Shown here one piece after another: positions 39,940-49,290 of a stretch of DNA of 64,000 bases. Position 1 is the first letter of the stretch; every line of letters begins with the position of its first letter. Under the pieces are notes generated by a model. The model made no database searches. It saw only the letters and a list, made by a program, of their open reading frames with translations, and had not been told where the DNA came from. Both the position numbers and the translations under genes were made by a program. The stretch is from JAGPUQ01 sp963708735 (GTDB taxonomy: Bacteria; Pseudomonadota; Gammaproteobacteria; Pseudomonadales; Porticoccaceae): contig CAVPTW010000009.1 in NCBI GenBank assembly GCA_963708735.1, positions 1-64,000 of the forward strand, given 5' to 3'.

Positions 39940-41757
39940 TCAGGACGCGGCCTTCCCGCGCTTGCGATCCTGCTCTCGCAACAGCTTCTTGCGCAGGCGG
40001 ATATGGTGCGGCGTCACCTCCACCAGCTCGTCCTCGGCGATGAATTCCAGCGCCTGCTCCAGCGTAAATCGGATCGGCGGCGTCAGGACGAGGGCTTCAT
40101 CGGTGCCGGCGGCACGGATGTTGGTGAGCTGCTTGCCTTTGGTGGGATTCACGGGCAAATCATTGCCGCGCGAGTGAATGCCGATCAACTGGCCTTCGTA
40201 CACATCCTCGCCGTGCCCCAAAAACAGACGCCCGCGCTCTTGCAGATTGTACAGGGCATACGCCAAGGTCTTGCCGCGAATCATGGAGACCAGCACTCCG
40301 TTCTGGCGCACTCCCGCCACACCGGGCTTGATCCGGTCATAGCGGTCGAAGGTGCTGGTGAGGATGCCGCTGCCCGAGGTCAGGGTGAGAAACTCGTTGC
40401 GGAACCCGATCATGCCCCGCGACGGCACCCGGTACTCCAGCCGCACGCGGCCACGGCCGTCGATGACCATGTCGAGCAGATCGCCCTTGCGGCGCCCCAT
40501 TTCCTCCATCACGGCGCCCTGGTGGGTCTCCTCGACATCGGCGACCACAATCTCGAACGGCTCAAGAATTTCGCCGTCAACTTCCTTCTGGATCACTTCC
40601 GGCCGGGAAACGCCGAGCTCGTAGCCTTCGCGGCGCATGGTCTCGATCAGCACCGCAAGGTGCAGCTCACCGCGTCCCGACACCCGAAAGCGATCCGGGG
40701 TATCACCGGGCTCGACGCGCAAGGCGACGTTGTGGATCAGCTCCTGTTCCAGGCGTTCGCCGATGTTGCGCGAGGTGACGTACTTGCCATCCAGGCCGGC
40801 GAACGGAGAATCGTTGACCTGAAACGTCATGCTGACGGTGGGTTCATCGACCGCCAGGGGCTTCAGCGGTTCCACGCAGGCCGGATCGCACAGGGTGTCG
40901 GAAATCCCGAGCCCCTCGATTCCGGTGATGCAGACGATGTCGCCGGCGGTGGCGCGATCGGTGTCCACCCGCGCCAACCCCAGATACCCCTTTACCTCGA
41001 GGATGCGGGCGCGCCGCTGGCCACCTTCCGCCGCCGCGACGATCACGGACTGTCCCGGCACCAGCACGCCGCGGGCGATGCGCCCGATGCCGATGACCCC
41101 GACGTAACTGTCGTAGTCGAGCGCGGAGATCTGCATCTGGAACGGCCCGGCCTCATCCACGACGGGGGCGGGCACACGCTCCGTGATCATTTCGAACAGG
41201 GGCGTCATGTCGGGCGCCATGTGGTTGTAGTCCAGGCCGGCGACCCCGGTGAGGGCGGAGGTATAAATCACCGGAAAATCGAGCTGCTCTTCGGTGGCGC
41301 CGAGACGGTGAAACAGGTCGAACACCTGATCCACCACCCAATCCGGACGCGCGCCGGGGCGGTCGATCTTGTTCACTACCAGGATGGGCTTGAGGCCGCT
41401 GGCGAACGCCTTGGCGGTCACAAACCGGGTCTGCGGCATGGGGCCGTCGACGGCATCCACCAACAGCAGCACCGAGTCGACCATCGACAGCACCCGCTCC
41501 ACCTCGCCGCCGAAATCGGCGTGGCCCGGGGTATCGACAATGTTGATGCGGTAATCGCGCCACTGGATGGCGGTATTCTTGGCGAGGATGGTGATGCCCC
41601 GCTCGCGCTCCTGGTCGTTGGAGTCCATCAGGCGCTCGGCGCCCTGGCTCTTGCGGTCCAGGGTCCCGGACTGCTGAAGCAGCCGGTCGACCAGCGTGGT
41701 TTTGCCATGGTCGACATGGGCGACGATAGCAATGTTGCGCAGCTTGCTGACCGACAT
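39940..41757 (-). CDS. typA: Ribosome-associated GTPase TypA/BipA
   Basis: Translational GTPase of 605 residues that binds the ribosome and supports 50S assembly and stress growth. G motifs are intact: AHVDHGKTT, the switch ERERGITILAKN, DTPGHADFGGEVER and NKIDRPGARPDWV. Domains like EF-G III and V follow (GRGELHLAVLIETMRREGYEL, then VPSRGMIGFRNEFLT), and the TypA-specific C-terminus ends RKKLLREQDRKRGK. ATG 41757 was chosen by the N-terminal family match MSVSKLRNIAIVAH. Confidence 0.96.
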   Translation of the reverse strand: MSVSKLRNIAIVAHVDHGKTTLVDRLLQQSGTLDRKSQGAERLMDSNDQERERGITILAKNTAIQWRDYRINIVDTPGHADFGGEVERVLSMVDSVLLLVDAVDGPMPQTRFVTAKAFASGLKPILVVNKIDRPGARPDWVVDQVFDLFHRLGATEEQLDFPVIYTSALTGVAGLDYNHMAPDMTPLFEMITERVPAPVVDEAGPFQMQISALDYDSYVGVIGIGRIARGVLVPGQSVIVAAAEGGQRRARILEVKGYLGLARVDTDRATAGDIVCITGIEGLGISDTLCDPACVEPLKPLAVDEPTVSMTFQVNDSPFAGLDGKYVTSRNIGERLEQELIHNVALRVEPGDTPDRFRVSGRGELHLAVLIETMRREGYELGVSRPEVIQKEVDGEILEPFEIVVADVEETHQGAVMEEMGRRKGDLLDMVIDGRGRVRLEYRVPSRGMIGFRNEFLTLTSGSGILTSTFDRYDRIKPGVAGVRQNGVLVSMIRGKTLAYALYNLQERGRLFLGHGEDVYEGQLIGIHSRGNDLPVNPTKGKQLTNIRAAGTDEALVLTPPIRFTLEQALEFIAEDELVEVTPHHIRLRKKLLREQDRKRGKAAS

Positions 41758-41830
41758 GGAAGTATACCGGGAAAAGGGGCGCGCATTATACGCGGGTACC
41801 GCTTTCCGGAGTATGACTTTGAGGGACTCC

Positions 41831-43282
41831 TCAGGGCCGGTAGACGGCGACGCGGCGAAAGCCGCGCTCGACCAGCAGTTCGGCATGCAGACGGCTCATC
41901 ACTCCCTTGTCACAATACAAAAGATAGGGTGTCTCCGGCGACACCTGGGCAAAGAATTGCTGCAACTGGTAAAAGGGCACCACTTCGACTGGAACACTGC
42001 CCGCACGCAACGGGCGGTCGGCGCTCTGATCCGGATGGCGGACATCCAGAATGGTGACACCCGGCTGCGGCGCCTGGAAGGTTTCCACCGCTATGTGGCC
42101 GACCGCGCCTGCCATCACCGACTCGATGTCTTCTTCCGTACGCTCGGCGATCGCCCGCTCCAGTATGGCGAAGTCGAACCGGGCTTCGGCATGCTCCACG
42201 CGGTCGCGGCGGGCATGGGTGGTCGGCTTCACCGAGATCACCCCGCAGTATTCCGGCATGCAGGCCGCGAAGGGCTCGGTGCCGATGGCGCGGGCAATCC
42301 CGATGATGTCCTGCTTGTCCATGGCAAGCAGCGGTCGCAGCACCAGCATGTCGGTGACCGCGTCGATCACCGCAAGATTGGGCAGGGTCTGGCTGGACAC
42401 CTGCGCGATGCTTTCACCGGTGACCAGGGCGTCGATCCCCCAGGCGCGGGCAACCGCCGTGGCCGCACGCAGCATCATGCGCTTGAGCACCACGCCCATT
42501 TGGGAGTCGTCCACCTGCGCCAGTATCTCGGCCACCACGCCCTCGAATGGCACGCTGATGAACTTGACGCTGTGGCTCGCACCGTATTTTTCCCAGAGGA
42601 AGTGCGCGACCTCCTTGACACCGAGCGCGTGGGCGCGACCGCCCAGATTAAAAAAGCAGAAGTGGGTACGCAGACCCCGCCGCAACAACAGGTAACTGGC
42701 GACCGTGGAATCGAACCCCCCCGACATGAGCGCCAGCACCGGCGGCTGCTCGCCCAGGGGAAACCCGCCGATCCCGGCCTGCCGCGATTCGATGACATAG
42801 AGCCGGTCCGCCACTATTTCGAGACGAACGATGATCTCGGGATGATCCAGCGACACCGACGCACCTTCCGCCCGCGCCAGGAGTCTGCCGCCCACTTCCC
42901 GTTCGACCTGGGGCGACGTGAACGCATGGCGCCCGGTGCGTTTGACACGCACCACGAACCGTCGCCCCGTCAGGGCTGCACCATGACAGCGCCAGGCGTG
43001 CTCTGCCATGTCGTCGAAATCGCCGAGCGGGTACATCTCAACCTTGGCAAAGCTGGAGATCCCCGGCGTTCGCGCCAGCAGGTCGGCGATCCGGTGAACG
43101 TCGGCCGCCGTCACACCGGCGCCGCTGAGCTCCAGCCGGTCCCAGTCGCCCGCAAGGGTCACTCCAGCGGTAATGGGCGCGATCAGTGTGCGCAGATTAC
43201 GGCGCAGCTGCCGGATCAGGCGCCGACGCACCGGCGCGCTCTTGATGATGATCTCAGGAGACACTTTGACGACAAAACGCAT
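41831..43282 (-). CDS. thiI: tRNA 4-thiouridine synthase ThiI with rhodanese domain
   Basis: Protein of 483 residues that makes 4-thiouridine at tRNA position 8 and supplies sulfur for thiamine thiazole synthesis. Domains in order are an N-terminal ferredoxin-like/THUMP region with FVVKVSPEIIIKSAPVRRRL, the PP-loop ATPase LALMSGGFDST, a conserved MPEYCGVISVKPTTHA containing the first redox Cys, and a C-terminal rhodanese domain with LLYCDKGVMSRLHA carrying the persulfide Cys. Presence of the rhodanese domain allows both roles. It lies divergent from glnA across a 410-base gap. Confidence 0.95.
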   Translation of the reverse strand: MRFVVKVSPEIIIKSAPVRRRLIRQLRRNLRTLIAPITAGVTLAGDWDRLELSGAGVTAADVHRIADLLARTPGISSFAKVEMYPLGDFDDMAEHAWRCHGAALTGRRFVVRVKRTGRHAFTSPQVEREVGGRLLARAEGASVSLDHPEIIVRLEIVADRLYVIESRQAGIGGFPLGEQPPVLALMSGGFDSTVASYLLLRRGLRTHFCFFNLGGRAHALGVKEVAHFLWEKYGASHSVKFISVPFEGVVAEILAQVDDSQMGVVLKRMMLRAATAVARAWGIDALVTGESIAQVSSQTLPNLAVIDAVTDMLVLRPLLAMDKQDIIGIARAIGTEPFAACMPEYCGVISVKPTTHARRDRVEHAEARFDFAILERAIAERTEEDIESVMAGAVGHIAVETFQAPQPGVTILDVRHPDQSADRPLRAGSVPVEVVPFYQLQQFFAQVSPETPYLLYCDKGVMSRLHAELLVERGFRRVAVYRP

Positions 43283-43414
43283 CGCGGAACAGGCTGCGGT
43301 GGCGGAAGAAGGCAGCCAGTATAGGGGGTTATGCGGGAGGTTCCCGGCGGGATTGACCGCACGCACCTCCAGCCCACCGACGCCAGCACCATTACAGTGC
43401 GTAAGGCTGGTATA

Positions 43415-43434
43415 TTGCACCAATATTGTGCGAA
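43415..43434. promoter_or_regulatory. Putative NtrC binding site upstream of glnA
   Basis: GCAC-N7-GTGC lies at 43417-43431 inside an AT-rich dyad TTGCACCAATATTGTGCGAA. The NtrC consensus is TGCAC-N7-GTGCA with an AT-rich centre. It is about 150 bases upstream of the sigma-54 promoter, a usual distance for an enhancer that acts by DNA looping. NtrC itself is encoded downstream at 47061-48479. Confidence 0.7.
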
Positions 43435-43576
43435 ATGCTTCGTCCCGGGCAGATTCCTCGTGGCCGCCTTCGCTGCTATAGTGAGCGCCTGCTACAGTTA
43501 GCGTCTGCTACAACCCGCCGGCAATTGTCGCAACGTTCCCGATACCGGCCGGGAGGCGCTCAGCGATGGTGCGGAA

Positions 43577-43592
43577 TGGCACATATTTTGCT
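43577..43592 (+). promoter_or_regulatory. Sigma-54 promoter of glnA
   Basis: TGGCAC-ATATT-TTGCT matches the sigma-54 consensus TGGCAC-N5-TTGCA/T at every defined base. It lies 100 bases before the glnA ATG, so the transcript should begin near 43604. The 410-base region 43283-43692 contains this promoter, the NtrC site at 43415-43434 and, toward thiI, no further recognised element. Confidence 0.9.
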
Positions 43593-43692
43593 GAGTCGTC
43601 TTGCTGAATCATGCGTACCTTTGCTCTGTCGGCATGGACTGCCGGCGCGGCCCCCTGCCATCACTACAGAAAGATCCCTTTGGAGGAGCAGA

Positions 43693-45096
43693 ATGTCAAA
43701 GACGTTGGAGTTGATCAAAGAAAGCGAAGCGCGCTGGATTGATCTCCGTTTCACCGATACCAAAGGCAAGGAGCACCACGTTTCCCTCCCGTCCACCGAG
43801 GTCAACGACAGCTTCTTTGAAGACGGCAAAATGTTCGATGGCTCGTCCATCTCCGGATGGAAGGGCATCAACGAGTCCGACATGGTGCTGATGCCCGATG
43901 ACAGCACCGCGATCCTGGATCCATTCACCGACGATGCCACCGTCATCATCCGCTGCAACATCGTGGAGCCCACCACCATGCTGGGCTACAACCGCGACCC
44001 GCGCTCCATCGCCGATCGCGCCCAGGAATACATGCGCTCCACCGGCATCGCGGATTCGGTTTTGTTCGGACCGGAACCCGAATTTTTCGTTTTCGACGAA
44101 GTGAAGTGGGGCGCCAGCATGAGCGGCGCCTTTTACAAAATCGCCTCCGAAGAGGCCGCCTGGGCGTCTGAACACGACTTCCCGACCGGCAACCGCGGCC
44201 ATCGCCCCGGCGTCAAGGGCGGTTATTTCCCGGTACCGCCGGTGGATACCCTGCACGACCTGCGCGCCGCCATGTGCGATGCCATGACCAGCATGGGCCT
44301 GGTGGTGGAAGTGCATCACCACGAAGTCGCCACCGCCGGCCAGTGCGAGATCGGTGTAGGGCCAAATACCCTGACCAAGAAGGCCGATGAAGTCCAGATC
44401 CTGAAGTACTGCGTCCACAACGTCGCCCACGCCTACGGCAAGACCGCGACCTTCATGCCCAAGCCGCTGGTCGGCGACAACGGCTCCGGAATGCACGTCC
44501 ACCAGTCGCTGTCGAAGAACGGCAAGAACCTCTTTACCGGCGACGTGTATGCAGGTCTGTCGGAAACGGCCCTGTTCTACATCGGCGGCGTCATCAAACA
44601 CGCGCGCGCCATCAATGCGTTCAGCAACCCGGCCACAAATTCCTACAAGCGTCTGGTGCCCGGCTACGAAGCGCCGGTGATGCTCGCCTACTCGGCGCGC
44701 AACCGCTCTGCCTCGATCCGGATTCCGTTTGTCGCCAATCCCAAGGCGCGTCGCATTGAAGTACGCTTCCCGGACCCGGTAGCCAACCCTTACCTGGCCT
44801 TCACCGCACTGCTGATGGCCGGCCTCGACGGGATCAAGAACAAGATCCACCCCGGTGACGCCGCTGACAAGGATCTGTACGACCTGCCCCCCGAAGAAGC
44901 CAAGGCGATTCCCACCGTGTGCGGCTCGCTGGAGCAGGCGCTTGCGGCGCTCGACGCCGACCGCGCATTCCTGACCATCGGTGGCGTCATGGACGACGAC
45001 ATGATCGATGCCTACCTCGACCTCAAGCAGATCGAGGTAGACCGCCTGCGCATGACCACCCACCCGGTGGAATTCGACATGTATTTCAGCGCCTGA
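43693..45096 (+). CDS. glnA: Glutamine synthetase type I
   Basis: Enzyme of 467 residues that condenses ammonia and glutamate with ATP use. The catalytic beta-grasp and GS domains show MFDGSSISGWKGINESDM, GPEPEFFVFD, VEVHHHEVATAGQCEIG and KPLVGDNGSGMHVHQSL in order. The adenylylation Tyr is present in LYDLPPEE near residue 396, so activity is probably controlled by GlnE. GGAGGA five bases before ATG 43693 is a strong ribosome site. Transcription is predicted from the sigma-54 promoter 100 bases upstream, and a terminator follows the gene. Confidence 0.98.
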   Translation: MSKTLELIKESEARWIDLRFTDTKGKEHHVSLPSTEVNDSFFEDGKMFDGSSISGWKGINESDMVLMPDDSTAILDPFTDDATVIIRCNIVEPTTMLGYNRDPRSIADRAQEYMRSTGIADSVLFGPEPEFFVFDEVKWGASMSGAFYKIASEEAAWASEHDFPTGNRGHRPGVKGGYFPVPPVDTLHDLRAAMCDAMTSMGLVVEVHHHEVATAGQCEIGVGPNTLTKKADEVQILKYCVHNVAHAYGKTATFMPKPLVGDNGSGMHVHQSLSKNGKNLFTGDVYAGLSETALFYIGGVIKHARAINAFSNPATNSYKRLVPGYEAPVMLAYSARNRSASIRIPFVANPKARRIEVRFPDPVANPYLAFTALLMAGLDGIKNKIHPGDAADKDLYDLPPEEAKAIPTVCGSLEQALAALDADRAFLTIGGVMDDDMIDAYLDLKQIEVDRLRMTTHPVEFDMYFSA

Positions 45097-45132
45097 GGTA
45101 GCGGTCGACAGCAGTCATACAACGCTTGAAAA

Positions 45133-45161
45133 GGCCCGGCTACCCTGCCGGGCTTTTTTTT
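45133..45161 (+). terminator. Rho-independent terminator after glnA
   Basis: GCCCGGC and GCCGGGC form a perfect 7-bp stem around TACCCT, followed by eight T. It is 37 bases after the glnA stop and separates glnA transcription from the DUF4124 gene. Confidence 0.9.
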
Positions 45162-45213
45162 CGGACTATAATCAGGCTCGACCTCATCCTGTCCAAGCAG
45201 GGGGTACGGGACC

Positions 45214-45816
45214 ATGACTCCTCACGCGCCAGCAGCCCCCGGGGTCGGACGCCGCCCCGACACCACCAATGCCCTGCGCCGGATCGCAATGATCGGTTGC
45301 GCCATCCTGAGTTGGACCGCGCTCGCCGTCGGCGCTGATCAGACCGTCTATCGTGTCATCGACGCGCAAGGGAAGGTGTCCTACACCGACACGCCACCCA
45401 AGGATGGCTCCGCCGAGCCGGTCATCCTCAAGGAGGTAAACACTCAGCCCGCCATGGAGACCCGCAAAGCCACGGCACCTGCGGCAGAGGCGGCAGCGAC
45501 GCCCTACACCCAGATCGAGATCACCAGCCCCGCCAACGACAGTACGATACCGCCGGGACAGCTCAACGTCGTGGTACAGCTCCAGCTGGAACCCGTATTG
45601 CAACCCGGCCACAGGGTCCAGTTTTACCTTGACGATCAGCCCCAGGGGCCGGCGGCGGCCGCCACCGCCATCACGCTGGGCGACCTGTATCGGGGCAGCA
45701 GAACCATTCACGCAACCGTTGTCGACGCCAACGGCGCCCGGGTGGCGCAGAGCAACAGCGTAGTAATCCATGTCAAACGCCACTCCGTGAAGAGTCCCCC
45801 CTTCCTCAACCGCTGA
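45214..45816 (+). CDS. DUF4124 domain protein, exported
   Basis: Protein of 200 residues. A signal-type segment (about residues 21-41, IAMIGCAILSWTALAVGADQ) is followed by the DUF4124 motif TVYRVIDAQGKVSYTDTPP, an Ala-rich linker, and an Ig-like domain beginning EITSPANDSTIPPG. Genes like this commonly sit between glnA and ntrB in gammaproteobacteria, but the role is unknown. ATG 45214 gives a long basic leader; ATG 45289 would shorten it to a standard signal peptide. Periplasmic or outer-membrane-associated location is likely. Confidence 0.8.
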   Translation: MTPHAPAAPGVGRRPDTTNALRRIAMIGCAILSWTALAVGADQTVYRVIDAQGKVSYTDTPPKDGSAEPVILKEVNTQPAMETRKATAPAAEAAATPYTQIEITSPANDSTIPPGQLNVVVQLQLEPVLQPGHRVQFYLDDQPQGPAAAATAITLGDLYRGSRTIHATVVDANGARVAQSNSVVIHVKRHSVKSPPFLNR

Positions 45817-45955
45817 CCCGCCGCCTGCCGCACCGGCCTGGTGCGGTTGATTCAAACCAGGCACCTGCGATCGGGCACACGCTGGTGCGGCCTGAACGAA
45901 TTGCAATGAAATTGGCCCAATACTTGCTGTTTCGTAGGCTACCCGAGGTGGCCAA

Positions 45956-47086
45956 ATGCCGATACCCCAGAGCATTCTCCAGCCGACACCCGAACCTCTG
46001 TTGTTGGACAACCTGAAAACCGCCGTCCTGGTGCTGGACGCGGACCTGCATGTCCAGTACCTGAACACGGCAGCCGAAACCCTGCTTGAAGCAAGCGCAA
46101 ACCGGTTGCGTGGCGCCCAGTTCATCAGCTGTTTTGCCGAGCCCGAGCCTCGACGTGCGCTGCTGCGGCAAGCACTCGACGAGCAGCAGCCCTATACCGA
46201 GCGCACGGTCAAACTGATGCTGGTCGACGGGCGCGAAATCACCGTGGATTACACGGTGTCGCCCATTCAGCGCAAAGCGGAAGCGCTGCTCCTGGTTGAA
46301 ATGCTGCCCATGGACCGCAGTCTGCGGATCGGCCGGGAACGCGCTCTGCTGTCCGCGAACGACACCTCGCGCAACCTGATCCGCGGCTTGGCGCACGAGA
46401 TCAAGAACCCGTTGGGCGGCATCCTGGGCGCCTCCCAGCTGCTGGCCCAGGAACTGGCCCGCGACGACCTGCGGGAATACACCGATATCATCATCGCCGA
46501 AACCGAACGGCTGCGGCAGCTGGTGGATCGCCTGCTCGGTCCTTCGCAGCCGGCTCAGCTGGCGGCGATCAACATCCACGAAATCACCGAGCGGGTAGCC
46601 GCCCTGGTCGAAGCCGAGACCAGCGGGCAGTTGCGCATCCAGCGCGAATACGATCCCAGTATTCCGGAGATCAACGCCGATCGCGGCAAGCTGATACAGG
46701 CAACGCTGAATCTGGTGCGCAATGCCATGCAGGCTGTCGAGGCCGCGGGGCGCATCGCCGACGGCAGTGCCTGCGTGATCCTGCGCACCCGCGTGGTCAA
46801 TCATTTCACCATCGGCGGACACCAGCACCGCATCGTCTGCCGGCTCGATGTCATCGACAACGGTACGGGTGTGCCCGAGGAGATCAGCGACCGCATCTTC
46901 TATCCGATGGTCAGCGGGCGCCCCAACGGCACCGGCCTGGGCCTGCCCATTGCACAATCCGCCATTCAACTGCATCGAGGCCTCATTGAATGCGACAGCG
47001 CGCCGGGTCATACCCGGTTCTCGATTTACCTGCCCATCCAATCAACGCGCGGAGCGCTGCATGAAGCCGACAATCTGGATCGTTGA
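45956..47086 (+). CDS. glnL: Nitrogen regulation histidine kinase NtrB
   Basis: Soluble sensor kinase of 376 residues that phosphorylates or dephosphorylates NtrC under control of PII. The N-terminal PAS domain (about 15-125) contains AVLVLDADLHVQYLN. The phospho-acceptor His lies in GLAHEIKNPLGGILGASQLL, and the ATP-binding domain shows the N box LNLVRNAMQA, DNGTGVPEE and GTGLGLPIA. No membrane helix is present. Its stop overlaps the ntrC start by 26 bases, so the two are translated together. The promoter is in the 139-base gap before it. Confidence 0.95.
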   Translation: MPIPQSILQPTPEPLLLDNLKTAVLVLDADLHVQYLNTAAETLLEASANRLRGAQFISCFAEPEPRRALLRQALDEQQPYTERTVKLMLVDGREITVDYTVSPIQRKAEALLLVEMLPMDRSLRIGRERALLSANDTSRNLIRGLAHEIKNPLGGILGASQLLAQELARDDLREYTDIIIAETERLRQLVDRLLGPSQPAQLAAINIHEITERVAALVEAETSGQLRIQREYDPSIPEINADRGKLIQATLNLVRNAMQAVEAAGRIADGSACVILRTRVVNHFTIGGHQHRIVCRLDVIDNGTGVPEEISDRIFYPMVSGRPNGTGLGLPIAQSAIQLHRGLIECDSAPGHTRFSIYLPIQSTRGALHEADNLDR

Positions 47087-48479
47087 CGACGACAAATCCA
47101 TCCGCTGGGTAATGGAGCGCGCCCTCGAAAAAGCGGATATGACAGTGGAGTGCTTCGAGGATGCTCCAAGCGTTCTCAAGCGCCTGGATCGCGGCCTGCC
47201 CGATACCCTCATCAGCGACATTCGCATGCCCGGCATGAGTGGCCTGGAACTGCTCGATCGGTTGCGCCGGGAAAATCCCGCCATGCCGGTGATCATCACC
47301 ACGGCTCACTCCGATCTCGATAGTGCCGTGGCGGCTTATCAGGGTGGCGCCTTCGAATACCTGCCCAAGCCGTTCAATATCGACGAGCTGGTCTCGGTGA
47401 CCCGTCGCGCAATCGAATACGCGCGCGAGAAAAGCACGGCCGCAAAACCGATGGAAGCTGAAGTCTCCAAGGAAATCATCGGCGAAGCGCCGGCGATGCA
47501 GGAGGTCTTCCGCGCCATCGGTCGCCTCTCCCATTCGCACATCACGGTACTGATCAACGGTGAGTCAGGCACCGGCAAGGAGCTGGTCGCGCGGGCACTC
47601 CATCGCCACAGTCCGCGTCGGGAACAGCCATTCATTGCGCTGAATATGGCGGCGATTCCTCATGATTTGATTGAGTCGGAGCTGTTCGGCCACGAAAAGG
47701 GCGCCTTCACCGGGGCGGCCCAGCGCCGCGTGGGGCGCTTCGAGCAGGCCGATGGCGGCACTTTGTTCCTGGATGAAATCGGCGACATGCCGCCGGAAGC
47801 GCAAACCCGTCTGCTGCGCGTGCTGGCGGACCGCGAGTTCTACCGCGTCGGCGGCCACACCCCCGTCAAGGTCGATGTCCGGATCATCGCCGCGACCCAC
47901 CAGAATCTCGAAATTCTGGTGGCCGAACACCGATTTCGCGAGGATCTGTTCCATCGCCTGAACGTGATTCGCATCCATCTGCCGCGGCTGTCGGATCGTC
48001 GCGAAGACCTTCCGCAACTCATGCAGCACTTCTTCAAGACGTCTGCCGAGGAGCTCAATGTCGAGCCCAAAGTACTGTCCCAGGAAGCCTCTGCGTACCT
48101 GTGCAGCCTGCCCTGGCCGGGTAACGTGCGGCAACTGGAAAACACCTGCCGCTGGCTGACGGTGATGGCGGCGGGGCGCGAGGTGCTTAAATCCGACCTC
48201 CCGCCCGAACTGCTTGCCATCGACACGCCGAGCCCCCGTGCCGCGGGCGACTGGGAGCAGTCCCTGCGGCGCTGGATCGGCAGTCAGCTGGCCAGCGGGG
48301 CGCATGACATCCTGGCCACGGCAACGCCCGCGTTTGAGCGCGCCGCGATCGAGACCGCGCTCGAGTACACTGCCGGCCGCAAGCGCGATGCCGCCGAACT
48401 GCTGGGCTGGGGGCGCAATACGCTGACCCGGAAAATACAGGAACTGGGCATTGCGGATGATCCCGACAGCGAGGCCTGA
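47061..48479 (+). CDS. glnG: Nitrogen regulation response regulator NtrC
   Basis: Sigma-54 enhancer-binding protein of 472 residues. The receiver domain has WIVDDDKSIRW and the phospho-Asp in ISDIRMPGMSG. The AAA+ domain has Walker A GESGTGKE, the sigma-54 contact loop GAFTGA, Walker B LFLDEIGDM and an R finger region. The C-terminus is a Fis-type helix-turn-helix ending RKRDAAELLGWGRNTLTRKIQEL. It should activate glnA from the upstream dyad. GGAGCGC precedes ATG 47061, inside the end of ntrB. A hairpin separates it from secB. Confidence 0.96.
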   Translation: MKPTIWIVDDDKSIRWVMERALEKADMTVECFEDAPSVLKRLDRGLPDTLISDIRMPGMSGLELLDRLRRENPAMPVIITTAHSDLDSAVAAYQGGAFEYLPKPFNIDELVSVTRRAIEYAREKSTAAKPMEAEVSKEIIGEAPAMQEVFRAIGRLSHSHITVLINGESGTGKELVARALHRHSPRREQPFIALNMAAIPHDLIESELFGHEKGAFTGAAQRRVGRFEQADGGTLFLDEIGDMPPEAQTRLLRVLADREFYRVGGHTPVKVDVRIIAATHQNLEILVAEHRFREDLFHRLNVIRIHLPRLSDRREDLPQLMQHFFKTSAEELNVEPKVLSQEASAYLCSLPWPGNVRQLENTCRWLTVMAAGREVLKSDLPPELLAIDTPSPRAAGDWEQSLRRWIGSQLASGAHDILATATPAFERAAIETALEYTAGRKRDAAELLGWGRNTLTRKIQELGIADDPDSEA

Positions 48480-48503
48480 CCGGGACCGTCGGGGCCGGTC
48501 AGG
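48475..48503. terminator. Bidirectional hairpin between ntrC and secB
   Basis: CCTGACCGG (48475-48483) and CCGGTCAGG (48495-48503) form a perfect 9-bp stem with an 11-base loop. It overlaps the ntrC stop codon and lies between two converging genes. A T run is lacking. Confidence 0.6.
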
Positions 48504-48520
48504 CCCCTCAAGAGATTGTG

Positions 48521-49003
48521 CTAAGCGGCGGTTCCGTTAGCTGCGCGCTGGGCGGCGGCCTGGCGGTACAGCCCGTCGAAATTGATCGGGGGCAGCAACA
48601 GCGGAGGAAATCCGCCGCGAATCACGGCGCTGTCCACCGCCTCGCGCACATAGGGGAAGAGTACCGTTGGGCAGTGAACATTCAGTACCTGGGCCAGCTC
48701 CGCCTCCGCCAGACCGGAAATCATGAACACGCCCGCCTGATGAATTTCGACCAGATACAGCGTCTGCTCCCCATCCTTCAGGGTGACCGTCAGGGTCAAC
48801 ATCACTTCATAGCGATCCTGTTCCAGCCGGCGCACGCCGACGCCCATTTCCTGAGCCGCCTGCGCCTGTCCTTGCCGCGTGAGCACATCGGGGCCGGCGG
48901 GGGCTTCGAACGACATGTCCTTGACGTAGATCCGCTGAATGGCCATCTGGGGACCACGATCTTCGGAGGGGTTTCCGGTGCTGGCGTTACTGTCGGATGT
49001 CAT
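48521..49003 (-). CDS. secB: Protein-export chaperone SecB
   Basis: Chaperone of 160 residues that keeps preproteins unfolded and passes them to SecA. SecB landmarks are IQRIYVKDMSFEAP, LTLTVTLKDGEQTLYLVEIHQAGVF, then LNVHCPTVLFPYVREAVDSAVIRGGFPPLLLPPINFD split across the core. The alkaline N-terminal leader (TSDSNASTGNPSEDRG) is variable, as usual. It overlaps the glutaredoxin gene by four bases. The rhodanese-grxC-secB order is a familiar gammaproteobacterial operon. Confidence 0.95.
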   Translation of the reverse strand: MTSDSNASTGNPSEDRGPQMAIQRIYVKDMSFEAPAGPDVLTRQGQAQAAQEMGVGVRRLEQDRYEVMLTLTVTLKDGEQTLYLVEIHQAGVFMISGLAEAELAQVLNVHCPTVLFPYVREAVDSAVIRGGFPPLLLPPINFDGLYRQAAAQRAANGTAA

Positions 49004-49290
49004 GCTTCGGGTTCTCCAGAAGTGTTGGGTGCGTTGGACGGGGCCAGTAGCGCGTCGAGCATGCCCTCGCGCTCCAGGGCCAGCAGGTCGGTAAACCCGC
49101 CGACGTGATAATCATCAATCCAGATCTGAGGGACCGTATCACGGCCGCTGCGGGCTTCCACCTCGCGGCGCAAGGCAGTGTTCCCGTCGACCGCGATATC
49201 CTCGAATGCCACGCCGCGCTGGCGCAGGAACAGGCGCGCCCCGACACAGTAGGGGCAGATGCGGGTACCGTAGAGCACCACCGAGGGCAT
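49000..49290 (-). CDS. grxC: Glutaredoxin 3
   Basis: Thiol-disulfide oxidoreductase of 96 residues. The active site is ICPYC near residue 12, with the cis-Pro segment DTVPQIWIDDYHVGGFTDLLAL that binds glutathione. It reduces protein disulfides and glutathione adducts in the cytoplasm. ATG 49290 shares one base with the rhodanese stop, and the end overlaps secB by four bases, so all three are coupled. Confidence 0.94.
   Translation of the reverse strand: MPSVVLYGTRICPYCVGARLFLRQRGVAFEDIAVDGNTALRREVEARSGRDTVPQIWIDDYHVGGFTDLLALEREGMLDALLAPSNAPNTSGEPEA

Noticed and set aside
43460..43478. Second sigma-54 promoter in the glnA upstream region (TGGCCGCCTTCGCTGCT)
   Set aside because: The GG and GC elements are eleven bases apart instead of ten and the -24 box is poor; the site at 43577-43592 is complete.
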